DNA from: Clostridiaceae bacterium
GTDB lineage: Bacteria > Bacillota > Clostridia > DSM-8532
Direction of reading: 5' to 3'
Assembly (NCBI GenBank): GCA_012728015.1
Contig: JAAYFY010000059.1
Coordinates: forward strand, 1-40,905
Length of the DNA: 40,905 bases
The notes below the pieces were generated by a model, which ran no database searches, was not told the DNA's origin, and saw nothing but the letters and a program-made list of their open reading frames with translations. This document shows positions 23,191-31,474 of the stretch, one piece after another. The translations under genes and the position numbers were made by a program. Every line of letters begins with the position of its first letter. Within the stretch, counting starts at the first letter, position 1.

Positions 23191-24260
23191 TGGACTTAAG
23201 AAGCATACTTATTATGCATGCCGCCCTGTATCCGAAAATGCAGGTACAGGACATGTACAAGCTGGTCTACCAAAACGAATTTGGAGGAGGACACCTGGTA
23301 AGCGACGAACAGGAAAGCCTCCGGCGCCTGCTGGCCGAGCATGAGTATATAAGACAGGCCGGAAGAAAGATTCCGGAAGGATACCAATTTATCGACATAG
23401 GCAACGGCCTGTGCAGGCTGGATTTATCTGTCCTTGAGCATACCGCCATCAGCCCGTCCACGGTAAACCGGTTTTTCGTCAATACCTCCAAGGAAGTGAA
23501 AGGATTCATTCCGGGCTTCGAGAAAAAACTGGATGTCCTCCGGCATTGCTGCTCGACCGGCGAGGTTGGGTTTCCGCCCGCGGACCTGGAAGCGTTCCTG
23601 GACACTTATAGGATCAAGGGCTATCCCATGGTCAGCCACAGCGAGATCTACAGGGCTGAATACTTCCCTGCCTATCGCGTCGTTAAGGCCGAATACCGCA
23701 AATACCTCAAGGTGTTCGTTGAAACGGACAACCTTATGCGGACCAGGGAGCGGGTACTGGTTGCCATAGACGGGAACAGCGGTGCGGGAAAAAGCTTTCT
23801 GGCGGATCTGATTGCCGGTGTATACGACTGCAACCTGTTTCATATGGATGATTTCTTCCTGCGGCCCGGGCAAAGGACTGAAGAACGGCTGAACAAAGCA
23901 GGTGAGTTTGTGGATCATGAAAGGTTCAGCCAGGAGGTAATCCAGGGATTGAAAAGCGGGCGGCCGTTCAGTTACAGGAAATTTGACTGCGGCACGATGG
24001 ACCTTGGAGAAACGGTATATGTCCAGCACAAAAAGCTTAATGTTATTGAAGGCTCCTACAGCATGCATCCGTCCCTGGCAGAAAACTACGACCTTAAAAT
24101 CTTTCTCCACATAGACCCCAGGGGGCAGGAGCGGAGGATACGGGAAAGAAACGGTGAAGGGATGCTGCAAAGGTTCCTCGGCGAGTGGATACCAAGGGAG
24201 AACAGGTACTTTGAGGAAATGGACATCCGGGAAAAGTGCCACCTTGTATTTGGTGTATGA
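23190..24260 (+). CDS. Uridine-kinase-like protein with unknown N-terminal domain
   Basis: A 356-residue two-part protein. Residues 1-185 form a domain I do not recognise (MYKLVYQNEFGGGHLVSDEQ near the start; GFPPADLEAFLDTYRIKGYP later). Residues about 188-356 are a P-loop kinase of the uridine kinase / phosphoribulokinase / nicotinamide-riboside-kinase group: VLVAIDGNSGAGKS with Walker A at 195-202, FHMDDFFLRP as the substrate-side Asp motif, a GSYSMHP segment and DPRGQERRIRERNG as the lid. Translation is coupled to the S component by a one-base overlap (TAATG). Together they suggest uptake and phosphorylation of a nucleoside-like compound or vitamin. The function of the fused N-terminal domain is open. 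Confidence 0.75.
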   Translation: MDLRSILIMHAALYPKMQVQDMYKLVYQNEFGGGHLVSDEQESLRRLLAEHEYIRQAGRKIPEGYQFIDIGNGLCRLDLSVLEHTAISPSTVNRFFVNTSKEVKGFIPGFEKKLDVLRHCCSTGEVGFPPADLEAFLDTYRIKGYPMVSHSEIYRAEYFPAYRVVKAEYRKYLKVFVETDNLMRTRERVLVAIDGNSGAGKSFLADLIAGVYDCNLFHMDDFFLRPGQRTEERLNKAGEFVDHERFSQEVIQGLKSGRPFSYRKFDCGTMDLGETVYVQHKKLNVIEGSYSMHPSLAENYDLKIFLHIDPRGQERRIRERNGEGMLQRFLGEWIPRENRYFEEMDIREKCHLVFGV

Positions 24261-24331
24261 TGAAATTTTAGAAATGGATGCATATAAAGCTCAAATCGGG
24301 ACATGATAGGTGATGTAAAGGGTTTGACGAG

Positions 24332-24356
24332 TCAGCCAGGTCTGGCGCCTGGCTGA
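24332..24356. repeat. Hairpin downstream of the kinase gene
   Basis: TCAGCCAGG and CCTGGCTGA form a 9-bp perfect stem with a 7-base loop. There is no U tract. It lies 40 bases upstream of the terminator-like repeat at 24396. The rest of the 24261-24657 gap holds the terminator and the promoter/operator region listed below; no gene is seen. Confidence 0.5.
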
Positions 24357-24395
24357 TAGAAGTGCTCTTTACGGATTGTCAACTTAATAGTATGG

Positions 24396-24437
24396 AAAAA
24401 GCCATGGCAGGTCTTTATGATCTGCCATGGCTTTTTT
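24396..24437 (+). terminator. Strong terminator hairpin, copy 1 of a repeated element
   Basis: AAAAAGCCATGGCAG (24396-24410) and its exact complement (24422-24436) form a 15-bp stem with an 11-base loop; the T tract is part of the second arm. Because the arms are A-rich on the left, it can terminate in both directions. A closely related hairpin lies at 35396-35435. Confidence 0.8.
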
Positions 24438-24512
24438 CAGCGCTTCTCAAACCTTTGCAGAAATCATACAGGGGTAGGATTCATGTATTTTGTGGACAAT
24501 GTATAATTATTA

Positions 24513-24540
24513 TTCGAACTTACAAATTCACATTTCGAAC
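24513..24540. promoter_or_regulatory. Tandem TTCGAAC sites upstream of the ABC-island promoter
   Basis: TTCGAAC occurs at 24513-24519 and 24534-24540, exactly 21 bases apart, that is two helical turns on one DNA face. The second ends 18 bases before the -35 element. Each contains the palindrome TTCGAA. They are candidate regulator-binding sites. Confidence 0.45.
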
Positions 24541-24558
24541 AAAATATAAATTTTGCAG

Positions 24559-24588
24559 TTGACAAAATGAACTATAAAGTTCTAAAAT
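24559..24588 (+). promoter_or_regulatory. Promoter of the sugar/ABC island with operator-like spacer
   Basis: TTGACA (24559-24564), 18 bases, TAAAAT (24583-24588). The spacer contains the perfect inverted repeat GAACT-ATAA-AGTTC (24569-24582), placed so that a bound repressor would block RNA polymerase. Confidence 0.65.
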
Positions 24589-24657
24589 AGAATATAAAGA
24601 TTCAGCAAAATTACTCAACAGACAACTCGTCAAATACTCAAAATAAGGGGGATTCAA

Positions 24658-25596
24658 ATGAGGTTAGGGTTTTATGCGAACTATACGGAAAGGACGGCAG
24701 AATTTGCACACAGGGTAGGCTTCGGAAGCATGGAACTGTCTGCATGGCCGGCATCTACACTCAATGCGGATACCATAACGGACAAACAGATTACGGCCAT
24801 ACTCAAGGACCTGGAATCAAAAGACATTGAGATTTCAGCCTTGGGTTATTATCCGAATTACCTGTCACCGGACAGGAAGGCTGCTGAAGAAGCGAGGCGC
24901 TACTTTATCAAGGTGCTCGATCTTGCAAAACGTATGGGCGTTTCGACGGTTGCAACATTTGCAGGCCGCGATCCGGATAAAACAGTGGAAGACAATCTGC
25001 CTGAATTCAGGGAAGTCTTTACAAGATTCTGCGATGAAGCCGCAAAGCGCAATGTCAGAATCGCCATCGAGAACTGCCCGATGATGGATCACAGGACTCT
25101 TAAGGGCGAGAATATCGCTTATTCGCCTGAAATATGGAAAGCCATGTTTGAAGCAGTTCCGGCTGATAACTTAGGTCTGGAGCTTGATCCGGCCCATATG
25201 GTATGGCAGGGTATCGACTATATTAAGGCAATATACGATTTTGGACATAAGATATTCCATACCCATGCAAAGGATATGGAAATCAGGAGGGACGTCCTCG
25301 CAAGATGCGGTATTTACGGTATCTTGTTTGACAAGGTTGATGACTTCGGTCATGGCTGGTGGCGCGGACGTGCTCCAGGCTGGGGTGAGGTAAACTGGCA
25401 TCGCTTCATTACTGCCCTTCTTGATGTCGGGTATACCGGCAACATCGATATTGAACACGAAGATCCCGTTTTCGCCAAAGCAGCCAATCTCGGTGTTGAG
25501 ATTAATGAAGAAAGCGATATTATCAACAATTACAGCACAGAGGAAAGCGGCCTGATCCTGGGTTACAACACATTATCCGTTCTTATTCCCAAATAA
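24658..25596 (+). CDS. Sugar phosphate isomerase/epimerase (xylose-isomerase-like TIM barrel)
   Basis: A 312-residue AP-endonuclease-2/xylose-isomerase-like barrel. Metal ligands are arranged as in the family: Glu 138 (AIENCP), Glu 175 / Asp 177 / His 180 (LELDPAHM), His 201 and 203 (FHTHAKD), and Glu 266 (IDIEHEDP). Such enzymes isomerise or epimerise keto-sugars, inosose or related compounds, usually not phosphorylated despite the family name. A WWRGRAPGWGEVNW segment near residue 240 is typical of the inosose/keto-sugar subset. GGGGGA lies before ATG 24658. It is the first gene of the island. A stem-loop separates it from the binding-protein gene. Confidence 0.87.
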   Translation: MRLGFYANYTERTAEFAHRVGFGSMELSAWPASTLNADTITDKQITAILKDLESKDIEISALGYYPNYLSPDRKAAEEARRYFIKVLDLAKRMGVSTVATFAGRDPDKTVEDNLPEFREVFTRFCDEAAKRNVRIAIENCPMMDHRTLKGENIAYSPEIWKAMFEAVPADNLGLELDPAHMVWQGIDYIKAIYDFGHKIFHTHAKDMEIRRDVLARCGIYGILFDKVDDFGHGWWRGRAPGWGEVNWHRFITALLDVGYTGNIDIEHEDPVFAKAANLGVEINEESDIINNYSTEESGLILGYNTLSVLIPK

Positions 25597-25625
25597 ATGT
25601 TCTTTAAGCCTTTACCTACCATTTG

Positions 25626-25676
25626 CCCTCTCCTGCTGCCGGATCACAACACCGCATCCGGAATAGCAGGAGAGGG
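25626..25676. promoter_or_regulatory. Long stem-loop before the binding-protein gene
   Basis: CCCTCTCCTGCT (25626-25637) pairs with AGCAGGAGAGGG (25665-25676). An inner stem CCGGAT/ATCCGG (25639-25644 with 25656-25661) extends it. There is no U tract. It is likely an mRNA processing or stability element rather than a terminator. Confidence 0.65.
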
Positions 25677-25765
25677 ACACCTCACAACCAGTAAGCCGGT
25701 GTATTTATAACAGGTCTTTGCAGGATGGTATCATTATTCATTTAAACAGAATAGGAGGTCAAACA

Positions 25766-27577
25766 ATGAAAAAGAGGATCTATTGCGTAATCTCAATGAT
25801 TCTGCTGGCCGCAATGCTGTTCGGCGCCTGCGGCGGCAGCAGCCAGCCGGGTTCTACTGCGTCTGCTTCACCGGGGACATCTGGATCTTCGCAAACAGGC
25901 AGCACAGGCGGGGACCAGATTAAGGATGTACCCAGAGAAAAAACAGTAGTTTTTGAAAACATCGAGGGTCGTGTCCCACTGCCGGACAACCAGAACCAGT
26001 ACACCGACAACCAGTACCTGGACTGGGGTATGTGGCAGGCAAACCAGGAGTCTCTCTTCTATTACAACTACGAAACCGGCGAGATCATGCCCTGGCAGGC
26101 AAAGGGCTATGAATTCAACGATGATTTTACAAAGGTTAAGATCTTCATTCGTGAAGGCGTCAAATGGCAGGATGGCGAACCATTTACGGCCGACGACGTG
26201 GTATTTACCATCAATATGATAAAGAGCCATCCTGAACTGCGTTATTCAACCGACATGAATACTTATGTCCAGGATGTTGTGGCAAATAACGATCATGAGG
26301 TTGAGTTCACATTGACACAGAGCTACCCCTCATTCGTAATGGACTACTTCTCGGTAAAGGTATGGGATACATTGCTGATTGCGCCTGAGCACATATGGAA
26401 AGATGTGGATCCGGTAACTTTCAGCAACTATGACCTTGCAAAGGGGTATCCTGTCGGGACCGGTCCTTACAAGCTGGTTCGTTCCACAGAAACCGAACAG
26501 GTTTACGACCGGTGTGATACATGGTGGGGCGCCGAAACAGGCTTTATGGATATGCCGAAACCGGAGCGTGCCATTTGGCTGACGGTTGGTTCCGAAGAAC
26601 TGCGTGCAGCCAAGTTGGTCAGCAATGAAATTGACGCGGCCTGGACACTCGGACGCAGCAACTATGAAACTGCAAAGGCAAAGAACAATAACATCGTTTC
26701 ATGGTATGAAGATCTGCCTTATGCTTACCTTGATCCAGGCGCCAGGGGCCTGTACTTTAACTGTGATGTGTTCCCATTCAATGATCCTGACGTAAGACAT
26801 GCAATAAACCATGCAATTAACCGGGATGAAATCGTTGCCATTGCTTACGAAGGAATGACAGAACCGTCCTATACCATGTATCCGACATATCCGCCTTTGA
26901 AAGCATTCCTGGACAGGAATGAGGACCTGTTTGAAAAGTATGACATCAAGTCATATGATGTCCAGAAGTGCAAGGATATCATGACGTCAAAGGGATTTAC
27001 CCTGGATTCCGAGGGACTCTGGAGAGATTCCGGCGGCAACCGGATTACCTTTACCATCATAGCCAGATCAGGAGAATCAGACAAGGTAAAGGTCGGCCCG
27101 ATCCTGGTGCAACAATTGCGTCAGGCAGGCTTTGACGTAGACTTCCAGGCTCTTGAGAGTGCAATGTACTACAATGAAACCCAGTCCGGTTCGGCAGTAG
27201 TATGGCTGTCTGACCAACTGTCCAGTGTGTCTGATCCATACAGTATGCTTGATGCTTTCCACAGTAAATGGTATAAACCCGTCGGTGAGTTATCATCAAA
27301 GCCGAGCCGTTACAGAAACAGCGAATTTGATGCGTTAGTGGAACAAATGTCCGTCCTGGCACCGTCCGATCCCAGGTTCATGGAGCTTGCCGACCAGGCA
27401 TTTGAGATCTGGCTGCGCGATCTGCCGTGTATCGGACTTGTTCAGGCATATCTGCTTACGCCATTCAATTCCACTTACTGGACCAATTGGCCCGATGCAA
27501 ATAACAACTACATACATCCGGGGCACTGGTGGGTAACCGGTAATATCCTGCTCCATAATATTGAACCAGCCAAATAA
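25766..27577 (+). CDS. ABC transporter substrate-binding lipoprotein, family 5 (Dpp/Opp type)
   Basis: A 603-residue extracellular solute-binding protein of the SBP_bac_5 family. The signal peptide MKKRIYCVISMILLAAMLFG ends in a lipobox, with the lipidated Cys at residue 22, followed by a Gly/Ser/Thr-rich linker. Family motifs are KIFIREGVKWQDGEPFTADDVVFT, GTGPYKLV and VRHAINHAINRDEIV. The mature protein binds a peptide or, in many anaerobes, an oligosaccharide or other glycoside. Its neighbours (isomerases, Gfo/Idh/MocA oxidoreductase, ROK regulator) favour a sugar-type ligand. AGGAGG lies upstream of ATG 25766; the frame's earlier ATG at 25718 lacks one and would precede the signal peptide. 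Stem-loops without U tracts lie on both sides. Confidence 0.9.
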   Translation: MKKRIYCVISMILLAAMLFGACGGSSQPGSTASASPGTSGSSQTGSTGGDQIKDVPREKTVVFENIEGRVPLPDNQNQYTDNQYLDWGMWQANQESLFYYNYETGEIMPWQAKGYEFNDDFTKVKIFIREGVKWQDGEPFTADDVVFTINMIKSHPELRYSTDMNTYVQDVVANNDHEVEFTLTQSYPSFVMDYFSVKVWDTLLIAPEHIWKDVDPVTFSNYDLAKGYPVGTGPYKLVRSTETEQVYDRCDTWWGAETGFMDMPKPERAIWLTVGSEELRAAKLVSNEIDAAWTLGRSNYETAKAKNNNIVSWYEDLPYAYLDPGARGLYFNCDVFPFNDPDVRHAINHAINRDEIVAIAYEGMTEPSYTMYPTYPPLKAFLDRNEDLFEKYDIKSYDVQKCKDIMTSKGFTLDSEGLWRDSGGNRITFTIIARSGESDKVKVGPILVQQLRQAGFDVDFQALESAMYYNETQSGSAVVWLSDQLSSVSDPYSMLDAFHSKWYKPVGELSSKPSRYRNSEFDALVEQMSVLAPSDPRFMELADQAFEIWLRDLPCIGLVQAYLLTPFNSTYWTNWPDANNNYIHPGHWWVTGNILLHNIEPAK

Positions 27578-27591
27578 ACCGTTAGCCCGCC

Positions 27592-27633
27592 TTCTGCGCG
27601 GAAGCCATGTATGAAAACGGCTTCCGCGCAGAA
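27592..27633. promoter_or_regulatory. 15-bp perfect stem-loop after the binding-protein gene
   Basis: TTCTGCGCGGAAGCC (27592-27606) and its exact complement (27619-27633) enclose a 12-base loop; AATCCATATT follows. It has no U tract. Such structures commonly protect the 3' end of binding-protein mRNA, raising its level over the permease genes. Confidence 0.7.
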
Positions 27634-27674
27634 AATCCATATTCGCAGCAATTGAGGAAGGAACGGAATCTCAA

Positions 27675-28673
27675 ATGAGTATTAAGTACTTATCAAAACG
27701 GATTCTCGTATTTATAGTGACCATAATCCTGGCTGTTACAATAAATTTTTTCATTCCACGACTAACCCCACAGAATCCTGTGGCTGCTTTGGTCGGCAAA
27801 ATGGTGAGCAAAGGCATTACAGTTGTAGACAGCGATGCAATCGTCCAGAAGTACACAGAGCAGTTCGGCATGAATGATCCGTTGCCCGTGCAATACTTCA
27901 AGTACCTGAAAAATGTTATTTTACACGGGGATCTGGGCTATTCCATTTCCTACTTTCCGGGAAAAGTAACTGACGTTATTATTAGAGCAATCCCGTATAC
28001 GGTAATCATTATGATCATTGCAAACGTGATTGCCTTCGTAGTGGGAAACCTGCTGGGAGCGCTGTGTGTGTGGAAGAAAAGCCCTAAGCTTGTTAAGGGT
28101 GTAGTATATTTCATGATGCCATTCTCCACAATTCCATATTACATATTGGCCTTGATTCTCCTTTACCTGTTTGCAATACTTCTGCCGATTTTCCCGATCG
28201 GGGGCGTTTCAACAGCCGGCAGCGCCGGAGGTTTTTCGTTCAAGGCAATCTGGGATACCGTATCACACGCGGTGCTTCCCATACTTTCCGTAGTATTGTC
28301 TCTTATAGGTTTTTGGGCATTGAGCATGCGTGGAATCATGGCAACCGTCTTGGGTGAGGATTATCTTATGTACGCGCAGGCCCGCGGCCTTAAGCCAGGC
28401 AGGATCTTCTTCAGTTATGCTGTTCGGAATTCCCTGCTCCCCCAGATTACCGCTTTTGGAATTGATATTGGAAAGATCATATCCGGTTCGATATTGGTTG
28501 AGATTGTATTCAATTACCCTGGAGTCGGAATGGTTCTTTATAACGCGTTGCGTACGGCAGATTATTTTGTTATCCAGGGTGTTGTTATGTTTATAGTTGT
28601 TTCGGTCGCCCTTACAATGCTGATTGTGGATCTTATACTTCCCAAACTGGATCCCACCATTAAGTATGAGTAG
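27675..28673 (+). CDS. ABC transporter permease, DppB/OppB type
   Basis: A 332-residue inner-membrane permease of the dipeptide/oligopeptide class. The N-terminal helix (KRILVFIVTIILAVTINFFI) is followed by the external region with FGMNDPLPVQYFKYL and GDLGYSISYFPGKV. The EAA-type loop that contacts the ATPase is YLMYAQARGLKPGRIFF. The C-terminal helices include EIVFNYPGVGMVLYNAL. About six membrane helices are expected. A GAGGAAGGA stretch lies upstream of ATG 27675, at a rather long spacing. It forms the translocation pore with the next gene product. Confidence 0.92.
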   Translation: MSIKYLSKRILVFIVTIILAVTINFFIPRLTPQNPVAALVGKMVSKGITVVDSDAIVQKYTEQFGMNDPLPVQYFKYLKNVILHGDLGYSISYFPGKVTDVIIRAIPYTVIIMIIANVIAFVVGNLLGALCVWKKSPKLVKGVVYFMMPFSTIPYYILALILLYLFAILLPIFPIGGVSTAGSAGGFSFKAIWDTVSHAVLPILSVVLSLIGFWALSMRGIMATVLGEDYLMYAQARGLKPGRIFFSYAVRNSLLPQITAFGIDIGKIISGSILVEIVFNYPGVGMVLYNALRTADYFVIQGVVMFIVVSVALTMLIVDLILPKLDPTIKYE

Positions 28674-28688
28674 AGGAGGAGTTGCATT

Positions 28689-29540
28689 TTGAGCGCATTA
28701 TCTCAGATACGTAAGATAAATAAACGCATGCCTACTCTCCTGCCTGGAATTATTCTGCTGCTGATTCTGGTCATTCCGCCGACATTGGGCAGACCGTTTT
28801 TAGACCTTGAACTGACCCAGATTTCGTCCTCCAGGATAAATATCCCTCCTGGCGCTGAATATCCTCTCGGGACCCAGAGCGAAGGACGTGATATGCTGAC
28901 CATACTGATCCTGGGTACGGGCGCAACGCTCAAGATCGGCCTTATTGCCGGCGCCATCGGACTTGCTGTGGGGGCCATTCTGGGCATGATTTCCGGTTAT
29001 TTCGGAGGATTCATTGATAAGACCATCAGTGCAATTGTTGACTCATTTATTACCATACCGCCCCTTGCAATCCTGATATTGATTGCCGCAGCTACAAAAA
29101 CAATGTCTATAGAAGGTATGGGAATCATAGTGGCATTGACCGCATGGATGCAGCCGACGCGTATTATCCGTTCACAAATGCTTTCGATGAAAGAGCGCAA
29201 TTATATTCGTCTGGCAAAATTATCCGATATGGGCAGTATCAAGATAATTTTCACGGAGATACTGCCGAATCTGATACCGTTTTTGGCAGCTGCGTTTGTC
29301 AATGGTGTGTCTACCGCAATCCTCTCATCCATAGGCTTGGAGGTATTGGGTTTGGGATCTCAGCAGACGCTCTCCCTGGGGATGACCATCTATTATGCCA
29401 ATTATTACTCCGCTATGTGGCGCGGCATCTGGTGGTGGTGGCTTCCCCCGGTAATAGTGATAGTGCTGATATTTATTGCACTGTTTTTGATCAGCCTTTC
29501 ACTTGATGAAATCGGAAATCCGAAATTCAACCGTCTATAA
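28689..29540 (+). CDS. ABC transporter permease, DppC/OppC type
   Basis: A 283-residue second permease of the importer. After a short cytoplasmic N terminus and one helix (LLPGIILLLILVIPPTLG) comes the class-typical PLGTQSEGRDMLTILILGTG. The helical core follows, then the ATPase-contact loop MKERNYIRLAKLSDMGSIKIIF. The C terminus is LFLISLSLDEIGNPKFNRL, close to the usual DGLRDxxDPR ending. The start is TTG 28689, supported by AGGAGGAG 7 bases upstream; the first in-frame ATG is 12 codons later and has no such site. It begins 15 bases after the DppB-type gene. Confidence 0.9.
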   Translation: MSALSQIRKINKRMPTLLPGIILLLILVIPPTLGRPFLDLELTQISSSRINIPPGAEYPLGTQSEGRDMLTILILGTGATLKIGLIAGAIGLAVGAILGMISGYFGGFIDKTISAIVDSFITIPPLAILILIAAATKTMSIEGMGIIVALTAWMQPTRIIRSQMLSMKERNYIRLAKLSDMGSIKIIFTEILPNLIPFLAAAFVNGVSTAILSSIGLEVLGLGSQQTLSLGMTIYYANYYSAMWRGIWWWWLPPVIVIVLIFIALFLISLSLDEIGNPKFNRL

Positions 29541-29562
29541 ATGAAACATATGGAGGCTTAAG

Positions 29563-30468
29563 ATGGATTCGATTTTAAGCGTTAGAAATATATCAGTAAA
29601 ATATCAGACCTCAAGAGGCTGGTTCCCTGCCGTGTCAGGTGTGAACTTCTCTGTGAAAAAGGACGAGGTTTTCGGTATTGTCGGAGAATCAGGCTCGGGC
29701 AAGTCCACGTTATGCATGGGTCTGCTTAAGCTTCTTCCAACATCTGCGCAGGTGGAGGTTGACAGTATCCTGTTTGATGACAGGGAGCTAAGCGGAATAA
29801 AGGAAGAGGAGCTCAGGCGAGTTCGCTGGGAGGGAATATCCTATATCCCGCAAAGCGCGATGAATACTTTGAACCCGGTAAAACGCATCAGGGCGCATTT
29901 TTATGAGACCATTACCGACCATGAAGGGAAGAAGAGCAAAGCAGAGCTGGAAAGACGTACATATGAAGCGTTGAAGCGCGTTCATCTGGAAACGAGCGTG
30001 GCAGACCAGTATGCCCATGAGCTTTCTGGTGGAATGAAACAGCGTGTATGCATCGCAATGAGTACCTTGCTTAACCCGAAGCTTATTATTGCCGATGAGC
30101 CGACAAGTGCTCTTGATGTTATATCACAGCGAACAGTCCTTGAAATCCTGTCAAAGGTACGAAAGAGTACCAGCGCTTCAATGATACTTATTGGCCATGA
30201 TATGGCTTTGCAGGCGCAGATAGCAGATCGCATGGGTGTCATGTTTGCCGGGTATTTTGTGGAGATCGGTGAAGTTAAAGATATCTTCAGAAACCCCATA
30301 CATCCCTATACCCAGCGATTAATACGCTCCATACCATCGATCAGGCAAAAAGAGAACATACATGATTTGGCCAGTGACGAGTTAAGTCCCGAGGAGCTTG
30401 AACGCTTTAAAACGCCCAGGCCTCTCATAGAGGCCGAGAAAGGTCATTTCGTCGCTGAGTTCAAATAA
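29563..30468 (+). CDS. ABC transporter ATPase, DppD/OppD type
   Basis: A 301-residue ATPase that powers the importer. Walker A GESGSGKS is at 41-48, the signature LSGGMKQR at 154-161, and Walker B LIIADEPTSALD around 174-185, with the switch His in LIGHDM. NPIHPYTQRLIRSIPS marks the oligopeptide ATPase C-terminal extension. That extension is shorter than usual and lacks the cysteine cluster present in the partner ATPase; it ends with KGHFVAEFK. A GGAGG sequence precedes ATG 29563. It is expected to pair with the product of 30486-31454. Confidence 0.92.
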   Translation: MDSILSVRNISVKYQTSRGWFPAVSGVNFSVKKDEVFGIVGESGSGKSTLCMGLLKLLPTSAQVEVDSILFDDRELSGIKEEELRRVRWEGISYIPQSAMNTLNPVKRIRAHFYETITDHEGKKSKAELERRTYEALKRVHLETSVADQYAHELSGGMKQRVCIAMSTLLNPKLIIADEPTSALDVISQRTVLEILSKVRKSTSASMILIGHDMALQAQIADRMGVMFAGYFVEIGEVKDIFRNPIHPYTQRLIRSIPSIRQKENIHDLASDELSPEELERFKTPRPLIEAEKGHFVAEFK

Positions 30469-30485
30469 TTGTGGGAGGAACGGAC

Positions 30486-31454
30486 ATGTCGGAGTACTTG
30501 CTGGAGGTTAAGAATCTTACCAGGATCTTTACTAGTAAAAGAAAAAAGACGGTAGCACTGAAGGATGTCTCATTAGCAATGGAGAGAGATAATCCCAAAA
30601 CATTGGCCGTAGTTGGTGAAAGCGGCAGTGGAAAGAGTACGCTTGCAAATCATATCTTGGGGTTCCTGAAACCTACTTCCGGACAGGTCCTTTTTGAGGG
30701 AAAGGACATTAATCGTCAGAACAGGCAGCAGCACAAGCAATATCGTCAAAAGGTGCAGGCTATCTTCCAGAATCCGTTTGATACTTTTAACCCCTTTTAC
30801 AAAGTGGATCATGTTTTTCACATGCTAGTCAGCCATTTTCATGTGGCGCCATCCAGGAAAAAAGCACTTCCGCTTATCGAACAGGCATTGGAAATGGTCA
30901 GGCTGAACCCTGGCGATGTTTTGGGAAAGTACTCCCACCAGCTTTCAGGAGGGCAGCAGCAGCGCATCATGATTGCCAGATGCCTTCTTCTGAAACCAAA
31001 GCTGCTGATTGCGGATGAACCTGTTTCAATGATTGATGCATCATTGAGGGTGACTGTCCTGGACGTTATGGAAAAGATTAAAACCCAAAACAGGATATCG
31101 CAGCTTTACATAACCCATGACCTTTCTACCGCATTGCAGATCAGCGATGACATCATTGTCATGTACAAGGGACATATTGTGGAGAAAGGGCCGGCGATAG
31201 AAGTTATACAGTCTCCGGCACATCCATATACGCAATTGCTAATTCAGTGTATTCCACTGCCATCACCGGAAGAACGTTGGGAATCCCCAATTGACATACA
31301 GGACACGAGACGGATAGAAAGCGAGGAAGCATGCTGCTTTTGTGATCGATGTCCCAAAGCGGCAGACATCTGCTTCCGCCGCCAGCCTGGTTATACACAG
31401 GTAAGCGATGAACACAGCGTTGCATGTTATCTTTATGGCGATAAAACAGAATAA
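30486..31454 (+). CDS. ABC transporter ATPase, DppF/OppF type
   Basis: A 322-residue ATPase, partner of the DppD-type subunit. Walker A GESGSGKS is at 44-51, the signature LSGGQQQR and Walker B LLIADEPVSMID follow, and the switch His is in ITHDLS. The C-terminal extension carries CCFCDRCPKAADIC and a further Cys, the cysteine pattern of Opp/Dpp ATPases in which an iron-sulfur cluster has been reported. The frame opens at GTG 30471, but GGGAGGA 6 bases before ATG 30486 fixes the start. The position Ala-to-Val in EPVS is common in this subgroup. It ends 20 bases before the second isomerase gene. Confidence 0.92.
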   Translation: MSEYLLEVKNLTRIFTSKRKKTVALKDVSLAMERDNPKTLAVVGESGSGKSTLANHILGFLKPTSGQVLFEGKDINRQNRQQHKQYRQKVQAIFQNPFDTFNPFYKVDHVFHMLVSHFHVAPSRKKALPLIEQALEMVRLNPGDVLGKYSHQLSGGQQQRIMIARCLLLKPKLLIADEPVSMIDASLRVTVLDVMEKIKTQNRISQLYITHDLSTALQISDDIIVMYKGHIVEKGPAIEVIQSPAHPYTQLLIQCIPLPSPEERWESPIDIQDTRRIESEEACCFCDRCPKAADICFRRQPGYTQVSDEHSVACYLYGDKTE

Positions 31455-31474
31455 GGAAAAAGGGAGTTGAGTGT

